Shown: positions 9,915 to 20,720, numbered from the stretch's first letter. The stretch: 64,000 nt of DNA from Atopsyche davidsoni (GCA_022113835.1 JAILWY010000013.1:14742001-14806000); one strand, 5' to 3'. Program-made: numbers and translations. Notes: generated by a model from the sequence alone, not told the origin.

Positions 9915-9971
9915 GTGGGTTTACGACTATTATCAAAACTACCTATTCACATCTCCGAATCGGTGTATCAG
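9915..9971 (+). other. Candidate small exon (57 nt)
   Basis: A long pyrimidine tract ending TTTTATAG precedes 57 nt that are open in all three frames, followed by the donor CAG/GTAAAC. Acceptor and donor both match insect consensus well and the length is a multiple of three (19 codons). I do not recognise the peptide. It could be a cassette exon of a gene whose intron spans this window, or a chance pair of splice signals. Confidence 0.25.
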
Positions 9972-10080
9972 GTAAACCATTTATATATTTTATTATTAAT
10001 GTGTTTATGCAAAATGTACACCCGGTATGGATGTAGTTAAAAAGTGAATGCATTAATTCGATTTGTATGTAATAATAATT

Positions 10081-10500
10081 TGAAGAAAGTACTATGATCA
10101 AGAGATATAACCCTGAAATCTTGATGTAGATTCACCAAATGTTATGTCGTCTCAGCTTGGACACTCAAGACACTTTGAAATGTGACTATCGGAGGATCCT
10201 TAAGATACCATGGGTTGACTGCGTCACAAATGAAAGAGTCTTGCACAGAAAGGGAACTTTTGACGTTGATAAAGAAGCGGGAGGTGTTTATAATAAGTAA
10301 AGCTGATTGTCCGATGAAAAATCGAAGGAAAAAGGGACATTGGAAGAAGGAAGTTTACGTGGATGCGGATATTGCGCCAGTGGCTGGAGATCGGAAGTAC
10401 AATCGAATTGGTGAAACTAGCCCAGGATAGCGATATGTTCGAGGAAATGGTCACCAACCTGCTATGAGGAGAGGCATCAGAAGAAGAGAACTAAATTTAT
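10081..10500 (+). pseudogene. LINE family A RT fragment, third copy
   Basis: Collinear with 6160-6261 plus 6798-6985 but without the LINE B insertion. It runs from AAGAGATATAACCCTGAAAT through a RILKIPWVDCVTNERV-like reading to TTGGTGAAACTAGCCCAGG and GGAAATGGTCACCAACCTGC. It carries frameshifts and stops. A second partial copy of the GAAGGAAAAAGGGGCATTGG segment follows at about 10511-10560, suggesting a local duplication. It is useful as the uninterrupted paralogue of the 6.1-7.0 kb copy. Confidence 0.7.
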
Positions 10501-10729
10501 AGATTGTCTAAGGAAAAATCGAAGGAAAAAGGGGCATTGGAGAGGCAACAGAAGTAGAAAAAGTATGTGATGAACAATCCTCATTACAATCAGAAACATA
10601 TTGTTTTTTCATGAACGGAGAGATATAATATATTTTTGTAAAATATAAAGTTCTTTGATACTCTTACATTGTTCCCATCACTAAGATATTCATGGTGATT
10701 TCGGCTAGTGTTGCCAGCGCAGAAAGCAG

Positions 10730-10990
10730 AGTTCCCCGGCGGGGTACGTGCTCCTCCATTGGATTATACCCTCTAAAATGAGTTGGTAACTTAATTTGGA
10801 GTCGCGGATTGGCGGTAGTTTAATGCGGGACTTGTGTCGGCGGGTTACGGCCGGCGCATGGCAACCCCGGGAGAGACTTCCCGTGTTCCCGTTTTCATAA
10901 ATAAAATTTGAAACTCGCCGCCGTGAATTAAAAAAAACAAAAAAAAACACCCCCCTCCCTGTGTTGCCAGGAAGTGACAAACCCCGCAGA
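10730..10990. other. GC-richer island
   Basis: A conserved-looking patch with CG-rich words (GGCGGGTTACGGCCGGCGCATGG region near 10840) in AT-rich DNA. No coding match recognised. Confidence 0.3.
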
Positions 10991-11533
10991 GGATAAATGC
11001 CGGATTAGAATAGTCGCAGTGTGTTGCGAATTTTTCGATTAATATTTAACCGGTTTTTGCACAAAACTCGGGCGTTCGGGCGGATTGGTTTTCTTTTAAT
11101 TTGAAATTTGCTCACTTTTTATTTTTTTACTCTCATCAGCAAAAACGATTCAAAAAAATAACATTTTATATTTACATTACTTGCTAAAAAAAAAAAGCGT
11201 TCTACTTGTTAACGTTTTAAATTTTAAAAATTACAAGTAATAAATGTATTTTTGTTCATATTTGTACAAACAATTCGACCAGGAGTTCGCCGCAATTAAA
11301 TTTCCATTTATGGTAGAAGTATAACGAATACGCTAGTTCTAATTTAATTGTAGAATTTCGAAAGCTCGGCCGTAAATTAATTCAGCTTCAGGCACACCGG
11401 CGACCAGAGAGTGCAGGCCCAATAAAATTAGGTGTATGAATAAAGCATATCAGTAACAGAATGTGCGCGCGGGGACGTCCATTACATCTACATACCGTGA
11501 TGGACTCGCCCGGCTAACGAACTGCCCGCGACT

Positions 11534-11610
11534 GGGCGCGGGGCGTTCCGGTTTGGCGCGGGGATGTTTGGGCGCGGAGATGTTTGGCGCGGGGAAGTTG
11601 GGCGCGAGGA
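11534..11610 (+). repeat. Degenerate minisatellite, GGCGCGGGGATGTTT-like units
   Basis: Four or five imperfect 15-18 bp units of the form GGCGCGG(G/A)G(A)TGTTTG follow each other, inside a GC-rich patch (11460-11640). The proline- and arginine-rich frames across it are a by-product. Confidence 0.6.
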
Positions 11611-11642
11611 CTTCGAGCCTTCCACACACGTCGCGACACAAC

Positions 11643-12212
11643 TTAAGAATCTTGCTACCCAACCTTGCTTGGTGTCCATCCCCCGTCTGCCACAAAAAAA
11701 TACCGTTTTACCTGGCGAAATCGTGTCATTTAATTAATTTAATTGTCATTTTATTTTTCAATGTCGAAAGCTGATTTTTTTACAGAGTATTAAAAAAACT
11801 ATAAATTATATTAACCAATTTTTTATTATTTAATTTACGTCCATTTTCAGTGTTAAAACAAATCTTGAAGATGTTAAAAAATTGAATAAAATGACGACTT
11901 TTCAAAACCAAAGTTTGTTCAAGATTTTTTTTTTTTAAATTTTTTAAAATAATTAATCGCACAGAGTTTATATTTAATCTTTTAATTCCAATTGAAAAAG
12001 AGACTTTTAAATGTTTAGGACTCTTTGAACAGGGACATGACGAATCTCCAAATTCCTACACTTTAATCGGAAAAACACATATTTATCATATAAAAAAATA
12101 TTCTGTTCGGAAGAAGGGATGTATCTAACTTTTTGCATTTAAATTTATTTGATTGGTGGAAACGGACCAGAAAATGATCAAAAAAACTCGAGTATGGGAC
12201 TTAGACCCTTAA
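11643..12212 (+). mobile_element. Family T MITE with TTAA flanks, copy 1
   Basis: Flanked by TTAA (11643-11646 and 12209-12212). The inside ends are AATCTTGCTACC on the left and AGACCC (inverse GGGTCT) on the right. Two sister copies (26191-26612 minus strand, 36304-36882) share the whole body, for example TTTTACCTGGCGAAATCGTG and CAGGGACATGACGAATCTCC. TTAA target sites with a GGGTCT terminus suggest a piggyBac-type non-autonomous element. No ORF is shared. Confidence 0.6.
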
Positions 12213-12254
12213 CCGACTTGTAGCAAGCCAATAGCGTCCTGCGTTGGTTATTTA

Positions 12255-12508
12255 GGCTCTCCCCATTCTGTTGCTTGTGCATGGCTGCCATTCTGTACCA
12301 TGAGCGTGTGTACTTGGAATGATTGACTAGCAGATCTAAACGCCAGAGCTTTGTAAGGAAAGGATTATATAATCTCCAATGTAGAAGGACCCACTACACT
12401 ACTTCCCCCCTAGAAAACCATGAACACTGGGTCAGCATGAGTATAATATGCCCAGTAAGAAGGTCGCCAACTTCCTCTGAGGAGAGGCACTTGATGAAGA
12501 AGATATAA
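12255..12508 (+). repeat. Family R repeat, copy 3 (opposite orientation)
   Basis: The reverse complement carries the same blocks as the other copies. The plus-strand reading contains SKRQSFVRKG, also seen in the reverse frame of 27938-28132, which indicates a once-coding stretch shared by the family. It ends GAGGAGAGGCACTTGATGAA. Confidence 0.6.
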
Positions 12509-13650
12509 ACACACAAGTAAGAGACGCAATCGGCTGATTACAAATCGGTTGCAAGCTGTGTCGCTACGTGTGTAGAGCTCTTTAGTGCTGAAAAGCTGAA
12601 GGTATTTCTTTTATTCGGAAGCACTTCGAATTGACATTGAAAGGCGAACGCGCCTTCAAATGTAAATCATCCCAATCGCCTTGCCATTCGGCTGACCGTA
12701 TCTTCAGTTTAAGTATGGTATTACAAATTGAACCATTTTATCGTGGTCAGGTTTTAGGACTCTGGACGAGGTCGGAAAATTTATGTTGGTGGAGATATGG
12801 AAAATATTTTATTTTACGCGGAGCCCAAATGCCTATTAAACCAAAATTGTCCTCCCCATGCGAAGTAATGGAGACAAGGGTAGGCATGATGTAGTGGTCC
12901 GCTGACGGGCGGTGATTTCAGATGAGGAGGGATGACTAGGTTTTTCGGAGATATTTAATTATATCACGTTTAGAGCTCTTTTCAGTGACAAATATTACCT
13001 TTTTTGTTTATTTATCGCGTCCTGAAGCTCTCTTTATTTTTTATTGGTAATCTTTTATCACCACTGTGCATCTATTCTGTTGCTTAGACATTGACTAGAC
13101 TGTGGTTAAATCATACTCGTATAAATACATCAAGCAAACTGATGCATACATAAAAAAAGGCCACACCTTTGTATTTATTGGCAATCGTTTGAAGACCCAA
13201 CCTTGTACATTCCGATGCAAACAGAAGTTTGCGGTCAGGCCAATTAAATCCTTTAAATTCAGCAGACCTTAAACATAATAATCTCTGCGATCTTATACCT
13301 GGACTGACCTCACTCAACATTCTTATTCAATCCACGTAATATATATTTAAAGTTACCGTTCGCATACTTCCTCTTCTCACCTTGCTCAATATTTTTTTAT
13401 TGACGTATTGAACCGATTCGATTTATCAAACATTTATTTAGTTAAGTTTAGTTATTTAATGTATTAAGATAGATATTTATTTTATTTTATAACCTGATAC
13501 GACATTTTTGTCAATCGACTGAAGAATTCTCGCACACCCCCATTCTAGGGTACATCTATGCAAATGTCACGTAGAAGGGTTGTCATTCCTAAACGCATAT
13601 AACTTCTCATTTCTCTGGTTAGCATAATGAAACAATTATGGCTGACGGGC
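12509..13650. other. Unique sequence, nothing recognised
   Basis: AT-rich with moderately mixed composition at 12560-12950. The open frame at 12631-12894 has no recognisable domain. An octamer ATGCAAAT occurs at 13558-13565 in a slightly GC-richer patch. Confidence 0.35.
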
Positions 13651-13660
13651 TTCTCCGTGC

Positions 13661-13715
13661 CGGAATGCTCTAGAATCTTCTGGAATGTTCTGGAATCTTC
13701 TACAGTTTTCCAGAA
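13661..13715. promoter_or_regulatory. Heat-shock element array
   Basis: Alternating GAA and TTC triplets are spaced exactly five bases apart: GAA 13673, TTC 13678, GAA 13683, TTC 13688, GAA 13693, TTC 13698. One further GAA (13663) and an imperfect unit (CTC, 13668) lie upstream. Six consecutive perfect units form a near-ideal binding site for trimeric HSF. No heat-shock gene is visible within several kb on either side. It may be an isolated enhancer, a transposon-borne HSE or a chance short tandem repeat of about 20 bp. Confidence 0.55.
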
Positions 13716-14471
13716 TGTTTATTTCCAGGTAATTGTGACTTGCGGCGGGTTTTTTTTTCCCCCGGCATCTCAGCGGAGCGCATCTGATACGTTATGAAGC
13801 CGTTTTTTTCGGAACACCCAGCCGGGGAATGCGTGGTAATTTGTATTGTGTGACAAACGTGATTTATTTGATTATTTTTTTGTGGCATTCGGAGTTAACA
13901 GCCTTTAAAATTAACATTCTTGAACATGTCATTACGTCCATTTCTACATGTCACTTGCGTAATTTTATTTTAAAACAAACGGTTATTGTGAAAATCGGAA
14001 ATGTTGGTGAGATCACTGTATTTTTAAAAATAAACCGATGTCGTTTAATGCACGTTCTGCGTATTTTAATCACATTGTTGAACTAATAAGCCTTTGTTGT
14101 TTTTTTAATATTAATTTAAATATGTTATACACACATATAGCCCGCAGTCTATATAAGTAATAAAGCACTTTAAATGACGATTTACCCATAGCCTTTACTG
14201 GGTTTTAATAATTTCTGATAGTTTTAATGGCATTTCTTAAATTATAAAGGCGCTTTATAAAAAAATATAATATTTTAGGTTGTTATTTTTTTAAAATAAA
14301 TATGAAATTTATGCAATGGGATAAAAAGGCCGTGCTGACTAACAACCTCATTTATCTATCTAGTTGACATTTATTTCAAAATATTCTGTTTTTTTATATT
14401 TTTAAAACAGCTAGAAATATTTTTGTTTTAAACTTTATTTATCACTCCAAGTTATTACCATAACCAGCCAC

Positions 14472-14624
14472 TCAATATCCGCTGCGGGAAAGAGGCCTTG
14501 CTAAGCATTCACGTCTGCACATGATGATCTTCATGACAGTCACATCCTTCGACGTCCCCCTGAACTCCTCTACGAGGTCACTGACCTCAAACTTCCTGTC
14601 GGTACACTCACTTATTAATTGCAT
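14472..14624 (-). other. Unidentified 50-codon frame in a GC-richer island
   Basis: Begins with ATG (complement of 14622-14624) and ends TGA. The middle reads KFEVSDLVEEFRGTSKD and VTVMKIIMCRREC, with protein-like composition unlike the surrounding AT-rich noise. No family is recognised, and it could be a transposon ORF fragment or part of a conserved non-coding island. It faces the plus-strand frame at 14642-14779. Confidence 0.2.
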
Positions 14625-14641
14625 CTGGCCCTTATTTTAGG

Positions 14642-14779
14642 GACATAATTGTCGAGGAAATCGTGGAGCGGACGTTTCGGAACCAGTTCGAGATGTCACT
14701 CTCTAAGGCGCTGCAGGAAACTCGAGTTTCAGAGCGGTCATTAGGCAATTACTGTATTATCTTTCGTCCAGATTTATGA
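14642..14779 (+). other. Unidentified 45-codon frame after a splice-acceptor-like site
   Basis: It follows CTTATTTTAG directly and reads DIIVEEIVERTFRNQFEMS, then SKALQETRVSERSLGNYC to a stop. There is no ATG at its start, so if coding it would be a terminal exon. The whole 14470-14930 island is GC-richer than its flanks. Non-coding conservation is an equally good explanation. Confidence 0.2.
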
Positions 14780-14959
14780 CCCATTGAAGGTCCAGATTAT
14801 CTCACGTGAGCACGCCCGAGTAGAAAGTCTGCCCGAAGCCACGTGGGATCGGATGTTTTGAGATCCACGGGAAGGGATCCAATTTCATGGAAACCTATGC
14901 GTGACTTCGTGTCCTTTAAATTTAAATCCAGTCTCGTTCAGCATAAACTTTAGTAGGCA

Positions 14960-17596
14960 ATTATAAACAAACGCGCGTTTTGTTAATACAACATGAACAG
15001 CTATCATGATTGTATTCAAAACAAATCAAAGCGCTCTAAAAACATTATCATTAGACTCTTAATTTATTCAACATGTAAAAAAATATTACATTTTATATAT
15101 TTTCAGTAAAATCGGTTAAAAATATGATAATATTTATGTGATGACATTTACTCAAATTAAAACAGTTCATAGCTGTAAAAATATAACATTATCAGAAATC
15201 GTGATTTCACGTCTGAAAATATTTCGCATTTGTGATATTAATTTGATCCATTATTTTTGTTACTACTGAATTTAATTTGATAGCAAAAGATTATTATGTA
15301 CGTAGTTAATTGATCATTACAACTAAGTGCCTTATCATTATTTAACAATATTTTAGATTGGATGAGGAAGTCTACCGCAGTTTTATTCATAAACCTTAAT
15401 CGTTACCTGAATTTATTAATCGTTAATACGCTTTGGGGTGGTAGCATTTTAAAATAAAATATAAAATAATAAATCAGTTCAGATATTACTATTTTTCGAT
15501 GGCTTCTCCGAGAATATATAATCTGTCATCCTAGGCTTAAAGCATATCAACAACTGAATGAACAAATTTTTCCATTTCATAACATCAGCTGCTATTATTT
15601 TCTATGGGATCCCACTATAGAGAATTTTAAAGTTATCGGCGTTAGAATGATTAAAGGATACGTTTATCAAGTCTCGGTTTTATCAGAGAATATCAATATT
15701 CTCAATATCAGAGAATACTCGATGGGCAATAATAGTCTGTTTATATTTTATATCACGCGATTCTCGTCGTACAAAGACCAATCAAAATGGCTTCCATGTT
15801 CGTTTATGATGCACGACACAGTTGTGGGGCTTCCAATTAGTTTTCATGAATTGATAATATCGCCATCCGATTTGATTGGATTTCATTTCTGTCTGTCTAT
15901 AATATTTGAAAGTATCGATATTCAATATGTATTGTAAGCACCCTTGGATTGTGTGACTCGCAGCTTAATTAAGTGAATCATTCGTTCAATTTTGTGTTAT
16001 TACTTTATTGATTTATTTCATATTGATCAATTATTTTTAATCGAATTTCTTTTAACTAGAACAGTATGTATAAATATTTTTATACGTAGAAGTGATCATC
16101 ATTTTAAACAATCACCTATCGAGTATTAAGATAGTGTTGCAGTATTACTTTACAATATTTATTTTAAAATTATTGAGTATAAAGACTATTTATAAAAAAA
16201 GAGATAAATAAATACTTTGAACGAACTTAATGCATGATAGAATTTTTAACGATTGTGCTGCAATGTTGATGTAAATACACCGTGCTGTTTATTTATTCAA
16301 ACAAACATTTTATAAATAGTAAATAACAGTAATCTGAATCAAAAGAATTTTTAGTTTGATCTATATTAAAAGAACACGTTAAAGTTTTGGATATGCAGTT
16401 ATTTCTTATCACGATTCAAGCAAAATATACCAGGAAATAAATTCTAGCCGATCAATTATCCAATTTATTAATAAATAGTTTGAACGACTTACAACACTTG
16501 TTATAATTCGTCCATTTTTCATTCTGCACCTCACTCCATACCATTGCCCAATACGCCATGGAATCTCCCATATTTATGTATGTGATGCAATTCTGGCATT
16601 TGATATAAGTACTGAAGAGAATTCCCTCCCATGGCTGACCGTAGATGAATATTCACAATTATAGAAGTCTGACGGCACATCCGGCGTAACTTCTTTACGG
16701 GTGCTCTGGACATTAATATTATGTAAATGGGTTTTAAAATAATCGTACTAGATAATTTAGCATGTTAAACTTGTAGTTTACGATATACTTACTCGGATTA
16801 TATTGTAAGAAATAACTTTGAATGGATTAAAAAAAAATTCGACTCGATCAAACTATGTAATACTGAATACAAAAAATTTAATCTAGATGGTAGATCATGT
16901 TTATTTATTGATACTTATATAAGATAATCTTCTAAAGTTTATATACATTTTGTTTGTAATGTATGTGAGAAGTATTTTAAGTTATAATTTAAAAATAAAA
17001 TATAAATAAGTCAATATTACTGAGTTTGAGGATAGGTAGATTGCATAAAAAAATATATATCAATTAAACTTTAATTATTATTTTGTGCAAGAAAGTGGCA
17101 AATATTTTTTAACACTTCAAACGTTGATAACTCTACGCATACGTTTGTTTAATTATGTTTTTTTAGTTTATCTACAAGTTTAGCTACAAAACTGTTATAA
17201 GTGTTTTTTGTTTTTCGGATACAAAGGTGTTATAAAAGTTGTCAATTGAAGTTATAGTATTTTTCCATAGCAGTGATTTAATCAAGTATATAATGGGACA
17301 GAAATCTATGACAATTAAAGCCAATATCATTCAATTATTGTGGGTACTCTATGAAGCAGTACAGAGTTAAATTATACAAAGGGAATGTTGATTATACTTA
17401 GTGACCGTAACTGCTTGATGTCCATCAGATTTAAAATTAAGAAAATAATTTTTATATTTTGCGACGTACAGTATATTTAGGGAAACCTGATTCTATCATT
17501 TTCGGTACAACGTTCAACTCTATTGCTTATTGATTGATTGATAACAATTTAGTTTTAAATATACAATTACAAATAATAGAGTTATTTTTAACAGTA
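14960..17596. other. Long AT-rich unique stretch
   Basis: No repeat shared with the rest of the window and no recognised coding sequence. A perfect inverted repeat GAGAATAT-CA-ATATTCTC lies at 15686-15703. A slightly GC-richer piece at 16510-16720 has an open minus-strand frame with no recognisable domain. Confidence 0.4.
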
Positions 17597-17855
17597 CAGT
17601 AATACCCCGCTTTACGCGAGGGATACGTTCCGGAAAAAATCGCGTTATGTGAAATTCGCGTATATCGGGGTTTACGATTAAACATACATACATAGTCAAA
17701 ACTTAATACAAAAAAATACGAATCATTTGAATCAATCACTTTAATTCTAAGAACATTTTAAGCAGTATTACATATTATTTTTACTGAAAAATACATCTAT
17801 TGTCTTTTGGGTAGCTTTTCATTAAAGTTCTTGTAAAATACGTTCATAACACCCT
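17597..17855. mobile_element. Tigger/pogo-like MITE, copy 2, 3'-truncated
   Basis: Starts CAGTAATACCCCGCTTTACG after a TA (17595-17596) and follows the body of copy 1 (3832-4165) to about CGTTCATAACACCC. The remaining third is missing and LINE B sequence follows directly. It retains an internal TTCGCG-bearing block lost from the left part of copy 1. Confidence 0.7.
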
Positions 17856-18222
17856 AGTCAATTGAAATTGTGCTATATATGGGAGTGACTGAAGGTACAC
17901 CCCTGGTTTATCCTCTTTGTGGTTCTGATGACACGCTTCAAGAAGCCATCCAGTGACTTCATCAACTGTGGGTGTCTCACCACTGACTTCAGGCCCTACT
18001 GTCGGCATTGGCTCTCCAGTTGGTGTCTTTGATGGCCAAAGATGGGGCATGAACCCACAAGGTGGATCACTGTTTGTGGAGTAATATCATCACAAGGGCA
18101 TGTGTCAAGTGGAACCTGCGGAGATAATTTCTCATCACTCCATGACCCGTTAGGAGCTGGGTTGATTCAAAGCTCCCGCAGGTATTCCTGAATTAAAGAA
18201 CATCTTTGTTACGTTCCCTTGC
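17856..18222 (-). pseudogene. LINE family B C-terminal fragment, copy 2
   Basis: About 90% similar to 6349-6690. Minus-strand reading includes the LKSVVRHPQLMKSLDGFLK region with an intact RVIRTTKRINQG segment absent from copy 1, then ends FSHSHI-like. It contains stops and frameshifts. No poly(A) tract is visible at the MITE junction, so the present boundary may be a later deletion. Confidence 0.65.
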
Positions 18223-18234
18223 GTTGACATTTTT

Positions 18235-18860
18235 CAATCAAACAGCCTGAAGCCCGGATATTTTTCGGCACTATTCAGAGTCGCGGCGCAAAGTGGCTAC
18301 ACTCGGGCGTGGATCGCGTCGCTTAGTGACCTCTAAGACAACACGAATAAAAATATTACCCTCCGATATGCAAATAGCCTCTTTAAATACCCGTTCCGCG
18401 GATGCAAATTGTCGGCGGGGGGAGAGTGGGGAGGGAGCGGGTCGCCGTCTTCTGTTTGCCCCGGAAAATAAATATAAAACAAAGCGAGCCTCCCCGACGA
18501 CTTTTGCATTATTTCCGCTGAGAAAATATTTGATTTCGTAATGGGAAAAGACTCCGGCCGGCCTCTGGAAATAACTTTCAAACATTTTTTATTTGTTCGC
18601 GGGCGCTCTTGTGCGGAGTTTGAAAAGGAGATTCTGTTTACAGTTCGCCTGCTATTTTCTTTTGGGCTTATTACATTCCGCGCGGTGCCCTCCCGCTGTT
18701 GCTGCGCTCGTACTGCTTATTTTACAATTTCCGTCTTCATTATTGTGATTTTTGTATTTACTTTACGGGCTCAAGTTGGAGTATGAGGCTGCAAGCCGAA
18801 GAGGCGAGTTGGTGAAATCATCGGAAGCAGAAGAATCGCAGCCAGACCCGAATAGCTGCA
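18235..18860. promoter_or_regulatory. Conserved-looking GC-richer island with two octamers
   Basis: ATGCAAAT (POU-domain octamer) occurs at 18368-18375 and 18402-18409, followed by a G-rich block at about 18413-18440. The 600-bp island differs clearly in composition from its flanks. The open frames on both strands are not recognisable proteins. Confidence 0.35.
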
Positions 18861-19049
18861 CGTCTCGTATCTTTAACAATTACAGTAAACATGTTGACAT
18901 AATAAATTAAATATATTTCTAAAATCAATATAAAAAGTTAACGTATGAAAATATTAACATAATTTATTATACCGAAGACGCTTGTGATTAACTTCGTTTA
19001 TAACTTTTTTTATTTGGTTATTTTCTTTGGGTTCTGCTTTATTTTCAAG

Positions 19050-19480
19050 TCAGCGTTCAAATTTTCATCCCGAAGGACACTTTAACCCTTGAAGGATGTT
19101 CCTTTTAAACAAAACGGCTCGATACTTCCTAAACGCCCTGTATGAAAGCCTTTCATAGACGAAGAGTTTGACAATAACTCACGTCGTCGGCGCGGACTTA
19201 AAAAAGTTCCTCCCTGCTGGGGGTGGCCCTCCCTCCCCCTGCTTCGTTTGCCGTCACGTCTCGGCCAACTTGTCCGGGGAGTTCTTCGGGAGTTCTTTTG
19301 AAAAAGACGGCCTGAGAGAGGAAATGTTGCAAAAAATGAGGCGTGCATCTTCCGTCGCGTTTGTTTTGGTTGCGTTTGAGGTTCGATGAGAGGTTACGGA
19401 GTAGGCGGGCGGAATTTTTAAGTTTGAAGTGTCTGCCTCGAAACTCTCGCTTGCTTTGGCCCTGCGAACGTCGCCTCCGT
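19050..19480. other. GC-richer island
   Basis: Mixed-composition segment with overlapping open frames on both strands and no domain I recognise. It resembles other presumptive conserved non-coding islands here. Confidence 0.3.
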
Positions 19481-19489
19481 GAAAACGTT

Positions 19490-19516
19490 CACCATCTTTA
19501 CAAAATAAAGATGGTG
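19490..19516. repeat. Perfect short hairpin
   Basis: CACCATCTTTA (19490-19500), a 5-nt loop, and TAAAGATGGTG (19506-19516). An 11-bp perfect stem at the edge of the GC island, function unknown. Confidence 0.6.
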
Positions 19517-20304
19517 ATGAGATGAAAGATGTTTTGACTGCTGAATAAGTTACAACGTAAAATACACCTGAAGTTTATTACATTGCGTAAAAATATTTTA
19601 TAAAATATGCAGATATTACATTGTCTTACTTTTGGCAAGAAACATTTCCATTGTTGTAAATCGTAATAAATGTTTTATTAAGAACGGTTTAAAAAAAAAA
19701 CTTTTTAGGACAGATCATTTGCACTTTAACTACTATTATCTTATCTACTACCACCGAGTACCCTCTGTAAAAATTATTGATTATGTTATGTATCCCACTT
19801 GTGACACCAATTTAAGTTATGGTGGCCTTAGGATGCACACCGGACTTCTCTCGAACGTATAGAATAACAAAACTTTCGATACGTTGTTATAGAATTTATT
19901 TTATACCATCGGCAGACAGAGGTTCGCCGATGGTCGATTTTAATTGTAACGTATATGATAAGTGTATGGAAAGCTAATTAATATTGTGGGGGAGAAAAAA
20001 GTCTCAAGTTCAAGTGAATGATTACGATAAGAAGTACAAGCAAAAAATATATGGGTTGATTGGGTCTTAAGAAATTCTTACGTAGTGTTAAAGGGAGAAA
20101 ACAGAAACTTTGTAAAATTATAAAGGCAGTGCTTAGGAACGAACTTTAAAAAACAAGATCACATAAACATAAGCAAGATATCATCATAAATAGTTATCAC
20201 CGCACATCGAATTTCTAGATATATGGACTTTTAAAACAAAATCAATATCTGTCATTCACAGCAGAGAGTTTTAATATTTGAGGTTATCAAAAAAAAAATT
20301 AGCA
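19517..20304. other. AT-rich sequence with interleaved inverted repeats
   Basis: Two inverted pairs interleave at 19855-19894 (AACGTAT/ATACGTT and ATAACAA/TTGTTAT), a pseudoknot-like order. A third pair, ACCATCGGC/GCCGATGGT, lies at 19905-19934. No gene recognised. Confidence 0.35.
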
Positions 20305-20334
20305 TTTCGGTAGCATCAAAAAATGCTACCGAAA
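20305..20334. repeat. Perfect 12-bp hairpin spanning an ATG
   Basis: TTTCGGTAGCAT (20305-20316), loop CAAAAA, ATGCTACCGAAA (20323-20334). The second arm begins with the ATG of the Helitron-like frame. Confidence 0.8.
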
Positions 20335-20601
20335 AGAACTGCAATTGGAAAAAAATACAGCAGATTGCGAGCGAAACGAAAAAGAGAAGCCAAAATTGCC
20401 GGAAAACGTAAAGTGCGTATAGAGTCAAATAGGTTGAAAGAGCGGCAATCAAGAGCTGTTGAAACACCAGAACAACATGAAGCACGTCCAGAACAAGTTC
20501 GAATCGGAGCTACCACAGCAAGAGCTGCTGAAACTCCTCAACAACATGAAAACAGCGTAGTAGCACACGCCGGGTATCCGCTAGTCATTTATAAACGTTG
20601 A
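20323..20601 (+). pseudogene. Helitron-like ORF fragment (N-terminal charged repeat region)
   Basis: A 92-codon frame from ATG at 20323. It is very basic at the start (KKYSRLRAKRKREAK), then carries two imperfect copies of a unit built on SRAVETPEQHEARPEQ and ARAAETPQQHE. Such R-A-x-E-T-P-E-Q-x-E-A-R repeats are common at the N-terminus of insect Helitron/Pif1-type ORFs, and that is the basis of the call. No Rep or helicase motifs follow, and the frame runs into a different repeat after about 20565. It is a fragment. A stand-alone low-complexity protein cannot be excluded. Confidence 0.45.
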
Positions 20602-20680
20602 TCGAGAGTCCATCAGGTATTGTGCATCCGCGGAAGTCACATGTCAAGCTAGTGGCGTTCCGAGAGGGACACGTAACAAG
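20594..20680 (+). repeat. Short interspersed repeat S, copy 1
   Basis: Shared with 29396-29463: AACGTTGAT, GAGAGTCCATCAGGTATTG, TGCATC, CAAGCTAG, GGCGTTCCGAGAGGG and CACGTAACA. The copy here has an extra block CGCGGAAGTCACATGT. Origin unknown. Confidence 0.6.
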
Positions 20681-20720
20681 TGGTCTGTTGTGTTGCGGGT
20701 GGAGGGTTCGCCTGCTGCGG

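Noticed and set aside
12631..12894. 87-codon ORF with a GERAFKC-like string suggesting a zinc finger
   Set aside because: No C2H2 spacing follows. The match to a zinc-finger linker is fortuitous.
15647..15937. 96-codon plus-strand ORF
   Set aside because: AT-rich codons throughout, no domain, contains a perfect DNA inverted repeat.
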